Below, piece after piece: positions 24,504-33,235 of a stretch of DNA of 64,000 nucleotides. The notes under the pieces are model-generated. The model had not been told where the DNA came from and searched no databases. It worked only from the letters and a program-made list of their open reading frames with translations. This DNA is from Streptomyces flavidovirens DSM 40150. Its GTDB lineage: Bacteria > Actinomycetota > Actinomycetes > Streptomycetales > Streptomycetaceae. Each line of letters opens with the position of its first letter. Position 1 is the first letter of the stretch. Where the stretch lies: contig NZ_AUBE01000021.1 in NCBI RefSeq assembly GCF_000429085.1, positions 1 through 64,000 on the forward strand, written 5' to 3'. The position numbers and the translations under genes were made by a program.

Positions 24504-24528
24504 GGTACTGATCGAAACTATCGGTACC
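24504..24528. promoter_or_regulatory. dyad upstream of the fabG-fabI operon (putative operator)
   Basis: GGTACTGAT (24504-24512) and ATCGGTACC (24520-24528) are inverted copies with one mismatch and a 7-base spacer. They lie 26-50 bases before the fabG start. A TAGTTT hexamer within the dyad (minus strand) could be the -10. The architecture suits a repressor or activator of fatty-acid synthesis; which one is unknown. Confidence 0.5.
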
Positions 24529-24662
24529 GGACCACGTACAGAGAATCGGGCCCTGACAGTGCCACGGAGAAGTCGCTGTCGGGTCCCTACAGAAAGTGGT
24601 GGGCAAGGGGCCCGTCGGCGCGTCATGATCTGGGGGACCGGTCCCGACGACAGGAGTCATCC

Positions 24663-26186
24663 GTGCCTCATTCCATCGACGAAGCGTTCACAGCCCTGCC
24701 GCTGCGCGCGCTCGCCGACGCGGCGCTCGCGCGTGCCCGCGCGCTGGGAGCCGACCATGCCGATTTCCGCTTCGAGCGGGTGCGCAGCGCGTCCTGGCGC
24801 CTGCGTGACGCCAAACCGTCGGGTTCCTCCGACACCACGGACCTCGGGTATGCGGTACGGGTGGTGCACGGCGGCAGCTGGGGGTTCGCGTCCGGTGTGG
24901 ACCTGAGCATGGACGCTGCCGCGCGGGTCGCGGGCCAGGCGGTCGCGATGGCGAAGCTGTCGGCGAAGGTGATCAAGGCGGCCGGGTCCGACGAGCGGGT
25001 GGAGCTGGCCGACGAGCCGGTGCACGCGGACCGGACGTGGGTCTCGTCGTACGACATCAATCCGTTCGACGTGGCGGACGAGGAGAAGTCGGGGCTGCTT
25101 GCCGACTGGAGCGCCCGGCTGCTGGCGGCCGACGGCGTCGCGCATGTGGACGCCTCGCTGCTGACCGTGCAGGAGAACAAGTTCTACGCGGACACGGCCG
25201 GCACCGTCACCACGCAGCAGCGGGTGCGGCTGCATCCGCAGCTCACGGCGGTCGCGGTGGACGCGACGAGTGGTGAGTTCGACTCGATGCGGACGATCGC
25301 GCCGCCGGTCGGGCGGGGCTGGGAGTACCTGCTGGGGACCGGCTGGGACTGGGAGGGCGAGCTGGCGGCGATGCCGTCGCTGCTCGCCGAGAAGATGCGC
25401 GCGCCGAGTGTGGAGGCGGGGACGTACGACCTGGTGGTGGACCCGTCCAATCTGTGGCTGACCATCCATGAGTCGATCGGGCACGCGACGGAGCTGGACC
25501 GGGCGCTGGGTTACGAGGCGGCGTACGCCGGGACTTCCTTCGCCACCTTCGATCAGCTCGGGAAGCTGGCGTACGGGTCGCCGATCATGAATGTGACGGG
25601 TGACAGGACCGCCGAGCACGGGCTCGCCACGGTGGGTTACGACGACGAGGGCGTCGAGGCGCAGTCCTGGGACCTGATCAAGGACGGGACGCTCACCGGC
25701 TACCAGCTGGACCGGCGCATCGCGAAGCTGACGGGTCTCGGCCGGTCGAACGGCTGCGCCTACGCCGACTCCCCCGCGCACGTGCCGGTGCAGCGCATGG
25801 CGAATGTGTCGCTCCAGCCGGATCCGGGCGGCCTGTCGACGGAGGATCTGATCGGCGGCGTCGAGCGCGGGATCTACGTCGTCGGTGACCGGTCGTGGTC
25901 GATCGACATGCAGCGGTACAACTTCCAGTTCACCGGGCAGCGCTTCTTCCGGATCGAGAACGGCCGGCTCGCGGGCCAGCTGCGCGATGTCGCGTACCAG
26001 GCGACGACCACCGATTTCTGGGGCTCAATGGAGAAGGTCGGCGGCCCGCAGACGTACGTGCTGGGCGGCGCCTTCAACTGCGGCAAGGCGCAGCCCGGCC
26101 AGGTCGCGTCCGTCTCGCACGGCTGCCCTTCTGCCCTGTTCCGCCGGGTCAACATCCTCAACACGACGCAGGAGGCGGGCCGATGA
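24663..26186 (+). CDS. tldD: TldD metallopeptidase subunit
   Basis: A 507-residue TldD, the catalytic half of the TldD/TldE heterodimeric metalloprotease that trims unfolded peptides (for example microcin B17 leader and CcdA in enterobacteria). The zinc motif HESIGH lies near residue 269 (WLTIHESIGHATELDRALG); the C-terminal conserved region contains RSWSIDMQRYNFQFTGQRF. The GTG at 24663 follows CAGGAG at 7 bases. The C-terminus LNTTQEAGR is encoded in a duplicated DNA segment, and its stop overlaps the ATG of a 29-codon mini-ORF. Confidence 0.93.
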   Translation: MPHSIDEAFTALPLRALADAALARARALGADHADFRFERVRSASWRLRDAKPSGSSDTTDLGYAVRVVHGGSWGFASGVDLSMDAAARVAGQAVAMAKLSAKVIKAAGSDERVELADEPVHADRTWVSSYDINPFDVADEEKSGLLADWSARLLAADGVAHVDASLLTVQENKFYADTAGTVTTQQRVRLHPQLTAVAVDATSGEFDSMRTIAPPVGRGWEYLLGTGWDWEGELAAMPSLLAEKMRAPSVEAGTYDLVVDPSNLWLTIHESIGHATELDRALGYEAAYAGTSFATFDQLGKLAYGSPIMNVTGDRTAEHGLATVGYDDEGVEAQSWDLIKDGTLTGYQLDRRIAKLTGLGRSNGCAYADSPAHVPVQRMANVSLQPDPGGLSTEDLIGGVERGIYVVGDRSWSIDMQRYNFQFTGQRFFRIENGRLAGQLRDVAYQATTTDFWGSMEKVGGPQTYVLGGAFNCGKAQPGQVASVSHGCPSALFRRVNILNTTQEAGR

Positions 26187-26278
26187 GCCGCAGCACCACT
26201 TTCGGCCGGGGGTCCGGGGGTTGCCCCCCGGAACAGCACAGCCTCAACACGACGCAGGAGGCCGGCCGATGAGCCGCA
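26156..26278 (+). repeat. 37-bp direct repeat flanking a hairpin at the tldD/tldE junction
   Basis: Copies at 26156-26192 and 26242-26278 differ at one base. Each contains the end of tldD (LNTTQEAGR, stop) and the start of tldE (GGAGG, ATGAGCCG). The 49 bases between them hold TCCGGGGG (26213-26220) and CCCCCGGA (26225-26232), an 8-bp stem with a TTGC loop, resembling short GC-rich palindromes common between Streptomyces genes. Confidence 0.9.
26183..26272 (+). CDS. mini-ORF generated by the tldD/tldE junction duplication
   Basis: The first repeat copy keeps a tldE-like Shine-Dalgarno (GGAGG) and ATG (26183) overlapping the tldD stop. Translation from it gives 29 residues starting MSRSTTFGRGSGGCPP and ending LNTTQEAGR, exactly the tldD tail, and stops at 26270-26272 overlapping the tldE ATG (26269). 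It probably serves to hand ribosomes from tldD to tldE rather than to make a useful peptide. Translation is inferred, not known. Confidence 0.4.
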   Translation: MSRSTTFGRGSGGCPPEQHSLNTTQEAGR

Positions 26279-27660
26279 CAGCCAAGCCGTACGAGATCGT
26301 CGAGCGGGCGCTGGAGCTGTCCACGGCCGACGGCTGCGTCGTCATCGCCGACGAGAGTTCGTCCGCCAATCTGCGCTGGGCCGGCAACGCGCTGACGACC
26401 AACGGCGTCACTCGCGGGCGTACCCTCACCGTCATCGCGACCGTCGACGGTACGGAGGGGACTGCGTCCGGTGTCGTGTCGCGGTCTGCCGTCACCTCCG
26501 ACGATCTTGAGCCGCTGGTACGGGCCGCCGAGGCCGCCGCGCGCGGCGCCGGGCCGGCCGAGGACGCCCAGCCGCTGGTCACCGGGGTGCCCGCGTCCCC
26601 GGACTTCACGGACGCGCCCGCCGAGACCTCGTCCAGCGTCTTCACCGACTTCGCGCCCGCGCTCGGTGAGGCCTTCGCCCGCGCCAGGGCCGGCGGCCGT
26701 GAGCTGTACGGCTTCGCGAACCACGAGATGACGTCCACCTATCTCGGTACGTCGACGGGCCTGCGCCTGCGTCACGACCAGCCCAACGGCACGCTGGAGA
26801 TCAACGCCAAGTCGCCGGACCGTTCGCGCTCCGCCTGGGCCGGGCACTCCACGCGGGACTTCAAGGACGTGGACCCGGCCGCCGTCGACGCGGAGCTGGC
26901 CAAGCGCCTGGGCTGGGCCGAGCGCCGGATCGACCTCCCGGCCGGGCGGTACGAGACGCTGCTGCCGCCCACCGCCGTCGCGGACCTGCTGATCTACCAG
27001 CTGTGGTCGTCGGCGGCCAGGGACGCGGCGGAGGGCCGCACGGTGTTCAGCAGGCCGGGCGGGGGGACGCGGGTCGGCGAGACGTTGTCCGAGCTGCCCC
27101 TGACGCTGCGCAGCGATCCGAACGAGCCCGGCCTGGAGTCGGCGCCCTTCGTCGTCGCGCACTCCTCGGGCGACGACTCATCGGTCTTCGACAACGGGCT
27201 GCCCCTGGCGCCGACCGACTGGGTGCGGGAGGGGCGGCTGGAGCGGCTGGTCGCGACGCGGCACAGCGCGGGGCTGACCGGGCTGCCGGTGGCCCCGGCG
27301 ATCGGCAACCTGATCCTGGACGGCGGCGGGGAGCGTTCGCTGGAGGAGATGGTCGCCTCGACCGGGCGCGGGCTGCTGCTGACCTGCCTCTGGTACATCC
27401 GCGAGGTCGACCCGGCGACGCTGCTGCTGACCGGGCTGACCCGCGACGGCGTCTATCTCGTGGAGAACGGCGAGGTGGTCGGCGAGGTGAACAACTTCCG
27501 GTTCAACGAGTCGCCGGTCGACCTGCTGTCGCGGGCCGCCGAGGCCGGACGTACCGAGAAGACGCTGCCGCGTGAGTGGGGCGACTGGTTCACCCGGGCC
27601 GCGATGCCGGCGCTGCGCATCCCGGACTTCAACATGAGCTCGGTCAGCCAGGGTGTATGA
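26269..27660 (+). CDS. tldE: TldE/PmbA metallopeptidase subunit
   Basis: A 463-residue TldE/PmbA, the non-catalytic partner that closes the active site of TldD. Conserved pieces are MSTADGC-like start (ELSTADGCVVIADESSSANLRWA), STYLGTSTGLRLRHDQPNG, and the C-terminal GLLLTCLWYIREVDPATLL with FRFNESPVDLL. As expected for TldE it lacks the HExxxH zinc motif. The ATG at 26269 is the start in the second repeat copy; it has GGAGG about 6 bases upstream. Confidence 0.92.
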   Translation: MSRTAKPYEIVERALELSTADGCVVIADESSSANLRWAGNALTTNGVTRGRTLTVIATVDGTEGTASGVVSRSAVTSDDLEPLVRAAEAAARGAGPAEDAQPLVTGVPASPDFTDAPAETSSSVFTDFAPALGEAFARARAGGRELYGFANHEMTSTYLGTSTGLRLRHDQPNGTLEINAKSPDRSRSAWAGHSTRDFKDVDPAAVDAELAKRLGWAERRIDLPAGRYETLLPPTAVADLLIYQLWSSAARDAAEGRTVFSRPGGGTRVGETLSELPLTLRSDPNEPGLESAPFVVAHSSGDDSSVFDNGLPLAPTDWVREGRLERLVATRHSAGLTGLPVAPAIGNLILDGGGERSLEEMVASTGRGLLLTCLWYIREVDPATLLLTGLTRDGVYLVENGEVVGEVNNFRFNESPVDLLSRAAEAGRTEKTLPREWGDWFTRAAMPALRIPDFNMSSVSQGV

Positions 27661-27732
27661 CCCCCATAGACTGGCCGGGAACAAACCATGGCGCCCGAAG
27701 CGCCCAAGCACCGTTCAAGGAGAGTCAAGACC

Positions 27733-29001
27733 GTGACGGACATCGTCGACGAGCTGAAGTGGCGCGGGCTGTTCGCCCAGTCCACTGACGAGGACGCACT
27801 GCGCAAGGCGCTCGCGGACGGTCCGGTCACGTTCTATTGCGGCTTCGACCCGACGGCGGCCAGCCTGCACGTGGGACACCTCGTACAGGTCCTCACCGTC
27901 CGCAGGCTCCAGCAGGCCGGGCACCGCCCGATCGCCCTGGTGGGCGGGGCGACCGGCCAGATCGGTGACCCCCGGCCGACCGCCGAGCGCACCCTGAACG
28001 ACCCGGAGACGATCGCGAACTGGGTGGCGCGGCTGCGTGCCCAGATCGAGCCGTTCCTGTCCTTCGAGGGCCCGAACGCGGCCACCATGGTCAACAACCT
28101 GGACTGGACCGCGGGCCTTTCCGCGATCGAGTTCCTGCGGGACATCGGCAAGCACTTCCGGGTCAGCAAGATGCTCGCGAAGGACTCGGTCGCCCGGCGG
28201 CTGGAGTCCGACCAGGGCATCAGCTACACCGAGTTCAGCTACCAGCTCCTCCAGGGCATGGACTTCCTGGAGCTCTACCGGCGTTACGGCTGCACGCTCC
28301 AGCAGGGCGGCAGCGACCAGTGGGGCAACCTCACGGCGGGTCTCGACCTGATCCACCGCCTGGAGCCGCACGCGAACGTCCACGCGCTGGCCACGCCGCT
28401 GATGGTCAAGGCGGACGGGACGAAGTTCGGCAAGTCCGAGAGCGGCGCCGTCTGGCTCGACCCGGAGATGACCACGCCGTACGCGTTCTACCAGTTCTGG
28501 CTGAACGTGGACGACCGGGACATCTCGCCGTACATGCGCATCCTCAGCTTCAAGAGCCGCACCGAGCTGGAGGAGCTGGAGCAGCTCACCGCCGAGCGGC
28601 CCCAGGCCCGCGCCGCCCAGCGCGCGCTGGCCGAGGAGCTGACGACGCTGGTGCACGGCGCCGAGCAGTGCGCGGCGGTCGTCGCGGCGTCGAAGGCGCT
28701 GTTCGGGCAGGGCGAGCTCGCCGGTCTCGACGAGGCCACGCTGGCCGCGTCGCTGTCCGAGCTGCCGCACGCCAGGGTCGCGGAGCTCGGGTCCGTCGTC
28801 GACCTGTTCGTCGAGGTCGGCCTGGCGCCGAGCAAGTCGGCCGCCCGCCGTACGGTCAAGGAGGGCGGGGCCTACGTGAACAACGTGAAGGTCATCGACG
28901 AGGACGCCGTACCGGCGCCCGAGGACCTGCTGCACGGCCGCTGGCTGGTGCTGCGGCGGGGCAAGAAGAACCTGGCGGCGATCGAGGTCGCGGCCGGCTG
29001 A
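27733..29001 (+). CDS. tyrS: tyrosyl-tRNA synthetase
   Basis: A 422-residue class I aminoacyl-tRNA synthetase. ATP-binding HIGH-type motif ASLHVGHL, tyrosine-pocket region YTEFSYQLLQGMDFLEL and GGSDQWGNLTAG, KMSKS-type loop KADGTKFGKSESGAVWLD, and a C-terminal S4 RNA-binding domain (SKSAARRTVKEGGAYVNN). The GTG at 27733 follows AAGGAGA; the frame begins 15 codons earlier at an ATG (27688) with no homology. A TAGACT -10 candidate is at 27667-27672. No T-box leader is seen. Confidence 0.95.
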   Translation: MTDIVDELKWRGLFAQSTDEDALRKALADGPVTFYCGFDPTAASLHVGHLVQVLTVRRLQQAGHRPIALVGGATGQIGDPRPTAERTLNDPETIANWVARLRAQIEPFLSFEGPNAATMVNNLDWTAGLSAIEFLRDIGKHFRVSKMLAKDSVARRLESDQGISYTEFSYQLLQGMDFLELYRRYGCTLQQGGSDQWGNLTAGLDLIHRLEPHANVHALATPLMVKADGTKFGKSESGAVWLDPEMTTPYAFYQFWLNVDDRDISPYMRILSFKSRTELEELEQLTAERPQARAAQRALAEELTTLVHGAEQCAAVVAASKALFGQGELAGLDEATLAASLSELPHARVAELGSVVDLFVEVGLAPSKSAARRTVKEGGAYVNNVKVIDEDAVPAPEDLLHGRWLVLRRGKKNLAAIEVAAG

Positions 29002-29018
29002 GCCGGTCGTACGGCGCG

Positions 29019-29057
29019 AGCGGCCGGAGTGTGGGTTTCCACGCTCCGGCCGCTTCT
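29019..29057 (+). terminator. terminator of tyrS
   Basis: AGCGGCCGGAG plus GTGG (29019-29034) pairs with CCAC plus CTCCGGCCGCT (29039-29054), an approximately 15-bp stem with one bulge, followed by TCTTCG. Confidence 0.8.
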
Positions 29058-29113
29058 TCGCGCAGGCCGCCTGTTCGCGTGCATGCGGCCGCGTGTACGC
29101 CACCGCGCCTCAC

Positions 29114-29389
29114 TCAGGCCCGGCGTTTCTTGCCTTTCATCGAGGCATAGAGCATGTCGCCCAGTCCGACGATCACTACGGCACCGATCAGCTGGAGCAG
29201 ATGCCGGATCCAGTCGATTCCCTTGGTGTCCTCGACGCCGATCCCCGCGGCGACGGAGTTGCCGACGATGCTGCCGAGGATGCCGAAGATCACCGTCAGC
29301 CACAGCGGGATCTGCTGTTTGCCCGGAATGATCGCTTTGGCGATCAGACCGAGGATCAGACCCACGATGATTGCCCACAACCAGCTCAT
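29114..29389 (-). CDS. GlsB/YeaQ/YmgE-family membrane protein
   Basis: A 91-residue protein with three predicted transmembrane helices and the family Gly pattern (WAIIVGLILGLIAKAIIPG, FGILGSIVGNSVA). Members are small stress-associated transglycosylase-associated inner-membrane proteins of unknown mechanism. It ends in a basic tail (KGKKRRA). GAGGAGGCGAC precedes the ATG at 29389. Confidence 0.88.
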   Translation of the reverse strand: MSWLWAIIVGLILGLIAKAIIPGKQQIPLWLTVIFGILGSIVGNSVAAGIGVEDTKGIDWIRHLLQLIGAVVIVGLGDMLYASMKGKKRRA

Positions 29390-29597
29390 GTCGCCTCCTC
29401 ATCGGCGCGGTGTGCGCATGTGGGCCCAGTCTCGGACGGCCCCGCGTACGGCGCATGCCGGACACCGCCATACGTGGTCCGGCGGCGGGCGGAAGCCGAG
29501 GTGAGGGACCGCCCCGCTCTCGAAGGCGGCGCAGTGGCGGCGTACCGTGGAAGGCGTCCGGTCAGGGACGTCCGGCAGGGAAAACGGGTGGTGCGTC

Positions 29598-29975
29598 GTG
29601 CTGCGGAAGAAGAAGGACACCGAGGTCTTCCGGATCACCGGGGCCCGGCCCGCACTGGCCGACGACGTGCGCGGCCGGCAGCGCCGGTACGTCATCTCGA
29701 TGTCGGTACGGACCGTCGCCGTGATCCTCGCCGCGGTCCTGTGGAACGTGGAGCGGCACGTCGCGATCGTGGCCCTGGCGCTGGGGCTTGTCCTCCCGTA
29801 CATCGCCGTGGTCATCGCCAACGGCGGACGGGAGAGTGCCTCTTCCCTGCCTTCGGCCCACCTTCCGACGCCCGTTAGGCCGGCCCTGGAAAGCGCACCC
29901 CGGCCCACTGCCGGGGAACCGGCGGCGGAAGAGTCCGGACGCAGCCGTGAGGAACAGCCGCACGAGCGGAGTTGA
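29598..29975 (+). CDS. DUF3099-family membrane protein
   Basis: A 125-residue actinobacterial protein with a basic N-terminus (LRKKKDTEVFRITGARPALADDVRGRQRRY), two adjacent transmembrane helices (about 33-75) and a Pro/Glu/Ser-rich tail. I match it to DUF3099; its role is unknown. The GTG at 29598 is the best-supported start by homology; the Shine-Dalgarno is weak, and the frame extends up to 29547. Confidence 0.75.
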   Translation: MLRKKKDTEVFRITGARPALADDVRGRQRRYVISMSVRTVAVILAAVLWNVERHVAIVALALGLVLPYIAVVIANGGRESASSLPSAHLPTPVRPALESAPRPTAGEPAAEESGRSREEQPHERS

Positions 29976-30096
29976 TCCTGTGCGGTCTGCAAAGCTCAAG
30001 AAAAGCTCAGATCAATCATGACGTTCCGGTGCACCGCACCCCGTGTCGCGTGACATACTTCGTAGGCGCTCCGCATCCCCCGTCGGAGCGACGGAC

Positions 30097-30140
30097 CGAC
30101 GCCGGGCAGCTCCCCCCGTGGCTGCTCGGCGTCGCCTTTG
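30097..30140 (+). terminator. long hairpin, probable terminator or attenuator
   Basis: CGACGCCGGGCAGC (30097-30110) pairs with GCTGCTCGGCGTCG (30121-30134), 14 bp with one G-T pair, then CCTTTGTT. A smaller stem CGCTCCG/CGGAGCG (30067-30090) lies just before. It ends the DUF3099 transcript, or it is a structured element upstream of the next gene, whose promoter begins about 20 bases later. Confidence 0.6.
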
Positions 30141-30169
30141 TTAGCTGCGGTTGGCCTAGGGTTGAGTGC

Positions 30170-30439
30170 GTGAACTCCCCTGATTCCCTTCTTTTCCCCG
30201 GTTCGGCCGACGCCGGCGCCACCGTCTGCTCCGCCAAGGGCTGCCGCTCCGCCGCCGTGTGGGTTCTCGCCTGGAACAACCCCAAGCTGCACACTCCGGA
30301 TCGCCGCAAGACGTGGCTCGCCTGCGACGAGCACCGCGAGCACCTCTCCCAGTTCCTCGGCGTACGCGGCTTCCTGAAGGATGTGGTGACGCTGGAGGAG
30401 TGGGAGAAGGGGCAGGCCCGGTCAGCCTCCGATGGCTGA
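30170..30439 (+). CDS. small Cys-containing protein, probable metal binder
   Basis: An 89-residue protein. A CSAKGC motif near residue 18 and ACDEHREHL near residue 54 suggest a Cys3-His zinc site; WNNPKLHTPDRRKTW is highly conserved in relatives that I recall as Streptomyces hypotheticals (sometimes misnamed acetone carboxylase). The GTG at 30170 lies 7 bases after TAGGGT (30157-30162) and has no Shine-Dalgarno, so the mRNA is probably leaderless. Its 3' end overlaps the convergent moaA by 18 bases. Confidence 0.75.
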   Translation: MNSPDSLLFPGSADAGATVCSAKGCRSAAVWVLAWNNPKLHTPDRRKTWLACDEHREHLSQFLGVRGFLKDVVTLEEWEKGQARSASDG

Positions 30440-31411
30440 CATCGGACGGTCGGGCTGCAGGAAGGACGGGTCGTCGAGGCCGGAACCCGCCTTCTTGCCC
30501 CACATCGCCAGCTTCCACAGCCGGGCGATCTCCTCGTCCGGGGCGCCGGAGCGCAGGGCCCCGCGCAGGTCCGACTCCTCACGGGCGAACAGGCACGTCC
30601 GTACCTGACCGTCGGCGGTCAGCCTGGTCCGGTCGCAGGCCCGGCAGAACGGGCGCGTGACGGAGGCGATGACGCCGACGCGGTGCGGGCCGCCGTCGAC
30701 GACCCAGCGCTCGGCGGGCGCCGAGCCGCGCTCGTCCTCGCCCTCGGCGGTGAGCGTGAAGCGCGTACGCAGGGATTCCAGGATGTCACCGGCGGTTATC
30801 ATGCCGTCGCGCTTCCAGCCGTGCTGGGCGTCGAGCGGCATCTGCTCGATGAAGCGCATCTCGTAGTCGTGCTCGACGGCCCAGGCGAGGAGGTCGGGCG
30901 CCTCGTCGTCGTTGAGTCCGGGCATCAGTACGGCGTTGACCTTGACCGGGGTCAGGCCCGCGTCGCGGGCGGCGGCCATGCCGTCGATGACGTCGTGGTG
31001 GCGGTCGCGGCGGGTGAGGGTCTTGAAGACGCCGGGGCGCAGGGTGTCGAGCGAGACGTTGACCCGGTCGAGACCGGCCGCCTTGAGCGCGACGGCGGTG
31101 CGCTTGAGGCCGATCCCGTTGGTGGTGAGGGACATCTTGGGGCGCGGCGCGAGTGCGGCGCAGCGCTCGACTATCCCGACCAGACCGGGGCGCAGCAGCG
31201 GCTCGCCGCCGGTGAAACGCACCTCGGTCACGCCGAGCTCGGTCACGGCGATGCCGATCAGCCGGACGATCTCGTCGTCCGTGAGCAGATCCGGTTTCGC
31301 CAGCCACTGGAGACCCTCTTCGGGCATGCAGTACGTACAGCGCAGATTGCAGCGGTCAGTGAGGGAAACGCGCAGGTCAGTGGCTACTCGCCCATATGTG
31401 TCGATAAGCAT
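30422..31411 (-). CDS. moaA: GTP 3',8-cyclase (molybdenum cofactor synthesis)
   Basis: A 329-residue radical-SAM enzyme for the first step of molybdopterin synthesis. N-terminal 4Fe-4S motif CNLRCTYC, SAM-binding FTGGEPLLRPGL, a second cluster in the C-terminal part (FCRACDRTRLTADGQVRTCLF), and the terminal Gly-Gly (SAIGG-end) needed for activity. No other moa gene is nearby. The ATG at 31411 is supported by homology from residue 1. Confidence 0.94.
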   Translation of the reverse strand: MLIDTYGRVATDLRVSLTDRCNLRCTYCMPEEGLQWLAKPDLLTDDEIVRLIGIAVTELGVTEVRFTGGEPLLRPGLVGIVERCAALAPRPKMSLTTNGIGLKRTAVALKAAGLDRVNVSLDTLRPGVFKTLTRRDRHHDVIDGMAAARDAGLTPVKVNAVLMPGLNDDEAPDLLAWAVEHDYEMRFIEQMPLDAQHGWKRDGMITAGDILESLRTRFTLTAEGEDERGSAPAERWVVDGGPHRVGVIASVTRPFCRACDRTRLTADGQVRTCLFAREESDLRGALRSGAPDEEIARLWKLAMWGKKAGSGLDDPSFLQPDRPMSAIGG

Positions 31412-31511
31412 CCTCGACCCACTCCCCGATCCGGAACTCGTCTTTCTCGAACGCTGTCGAGCCTACGCGACGCCTCTGACAACAACAGGGCTCCGATACC
31501 ACGGGAGCGGT

Positions 31512-31545
31512 GTGGCCGCGTCGTACGACTCTACGACGCGGCCAC
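31512..31545 (-). terminator. terminator of the symporter operon
   Basis: GTGGCCGCGTCGTA (31512-31525) and TACGACGCGGCCAC (31532-31545) form a perfect 14-bp stem with a 6-base loop, 47 bases after the symporter stop. Confidence 0.75.
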
Positions 31546-31591
31546 GGGGGCGCAGCTGTGGGAATGGGCGGTACGAGAGTGGTCGGTACGC

Positions 31592-33235
31592 TCAGTGCGC
31601 GCCGATGCCCGTGAGCGACTTGACCTCCAGCTCCGCGTACTTCCCCTTGTCCGGCTCGTCCTTGGACAGTACGGACCCGGCCCAGCCGAACAGGAAACCG
31701 AGCGGGATCGAGATCAGGCCGGGGTTCTCCAGCGGGAACCACGCGAAGTCCGCACCCGGGAACATCGATGTGGGCTTGCCGGAGACGACCGGCGAGAACA
31801 GCACGAGGCCCACGGACGCGGTCAGACCGCCGTAGATGGACCACAGGGCGCCCTGCGTCGTGAACTTCTTCCAGAACAGGCTGTAGAGGATCGTCGGCAG
31901 GTTGGCGGAGGCCGCCACCGCGAAGGCGAGGGCAACCAGGCCGGCGACGTTCAGGTCGCGGGCCATCGCGCCCAGCGCGATGGAGACGACGCCGATGGCC
32001 ACAGTGGCCCAGCGGGCGGCCCGTACCTCTTCCTTCTCGGTCGCCTTGCCGCGCCTGATGACGTTGGCGTAGATGTCGTGCGCGAACGACGACGAGGACG
32101 CCAGGGTGAGGCCCGCGACCACCGCGAGGATGGTGGCGAAGGCGACCGCGGAGATCACGGCGAGCAGGATAGCGCCGCCCGCCGAGTCCGCGCCGCCGCC
32201 GATCTCCAGGGCGGCGAGCGGCGCCGCCGTATTGCCCGCCTTGTTGGAGGCGATGATGTCGCCGGGCTTGAGGAGGGCCGCGGCGCCGAAGCCGAGCACG
32301 ATCGTCATCAGGTAGAAGGCGCCGATGATGCCGATCGCCCAGTTCACGGACTTACGGGCGGCCTTGGCCGTGGGGACCGTGTAAAAGCGGATCAGGATGT
32401 GCGGCAGGCCGGCGGTGCCGAGGACCAGGGCGATGCCGAGCGAGAGGAAGTCGAGCTTCGAGGTGCCGGTGGCGCCGTACTTGAGGCCGGGCTCCAGGAA
32501 CGCCGATCCCTTGCCGCTGTTGGAGGCCGCCGTACCGAGCAGGTCGGAGAGGTTGAAGTTGAACTTCAGCAGGATCAGGAAGGTGATCAGCAGGGTGCCC
32601 GCGATGAGCAGGACGGCCTTCACCATCTGGACCCAGGTGGTCCCCTTCATGCCGCCGATGGTGACGTACACGATCATCAGGATGCCGACGAGGGCGACGA
32701 TGAGGATCTTGCCGGCGTCGCTGGTGATGCCGAGGAGCAGCGAGACCAGTACACCCGCGCCCGCCATCTGCGCGAGCAGGTAGAAGATCGAGACCACGAT
32801 GGTGGAGGTGCCGGCGGCGGTGCGCACCGGGCGCTGGCGCATGCGGTACGCGAGTACGTCTCCCATCGTGTAGCGGCCGGAGTTGCGCAGCGGCTCGGCG
32901 ACGAGGAGCAGCGCGACCAGCCAGGCGACCAGGAAGCCGATGGAGTAGAGGAAGCCGTCGTAACCGAACAGGGCGATGGCGCCGGCGATGCCGAGGAACG
33001 ACGCGGCGGACATGTAGTCGCCGGAGATCGCGAGGCCGTTCTGGAAGCCGGTGAACTGGCGCCCGCCGGCGTAGAAGTCGGAGGCGCTCTTGGTCTGGCG
33101 GCCCGCCCATACCGTGATGAAAAGGGTGGCGACGACGAAGAGACCGAAGAGGGTGATGATCAGCGGCCGGTGCTCGCTCGCGTCACCGGCGGCGGCGAGC
33201 TGGACGGTGGTCGCCGTGGTCAGCGCGGGGCTCAT
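31592..33235 (-). CDS. sodium/solute symporter, acetate permease (ActP) type
   Basis: A 547-residue SSS-family permease with about 13 transmembrane helices. Motifs typical of ActP/cation-acetate symporters are DFYAGGRQFTGFQNGLAISGDYMSAASFLG, GDVLAYRMRQRPVRTAAG and a long FATILAVVAGLTLASSSSFAHD segment. It probably takes up acetate, pyruvate or a related monocarboxylate with sodium or another cation. The start overlaps the DUF485 stop (ATGA). Confidence 0.9.
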   Translation of the reverse strand: MSPALTTATTVQLAAAGDASEHRPLIITLFGLFVVATLFITVWAGRQTKSASDFYAGGRQFTGFQNGLAISGDYMSAASFLGIAGAIALFGYDGFLYSIGFLVAWLVALLLVAEPLRNSGRYTMGDVLAYRMRQRPVRTAAGTSTIVVSIFYLLAQMAGAGVLVSLLLGITSDAGKILIVALVGILMIVYVTIGGMKGTTWVQMVKAVLLIAGTLLITFLILLKFNFNLSDLLGTAASNSGKGSAFLEPGLKYGATGTSKLDFLSLGIALVLGTAGLPHILIRFYTVPTAKAARKSVNWAIGIIGAFYLMTIVLGFGAAALLKPGDIIASNKAGNTAAPLAALEIGGGADSAGGAILLAVISAVAFATILAVVAGLTLASSSSFAHDIYANVIRRGKATEKEEVRAARWATVAIGVVSIALGAMARDLNVAGLVALAFAVAASANLPTILYSLFWKKFTTQGALWSIYGGLTASVGLVLFSPVVSGKPTSMFPGADFAWFPLENPGLISIPLGFLFGWAGSVLSKDEPDKGKYAELEVKSLTGIGAH

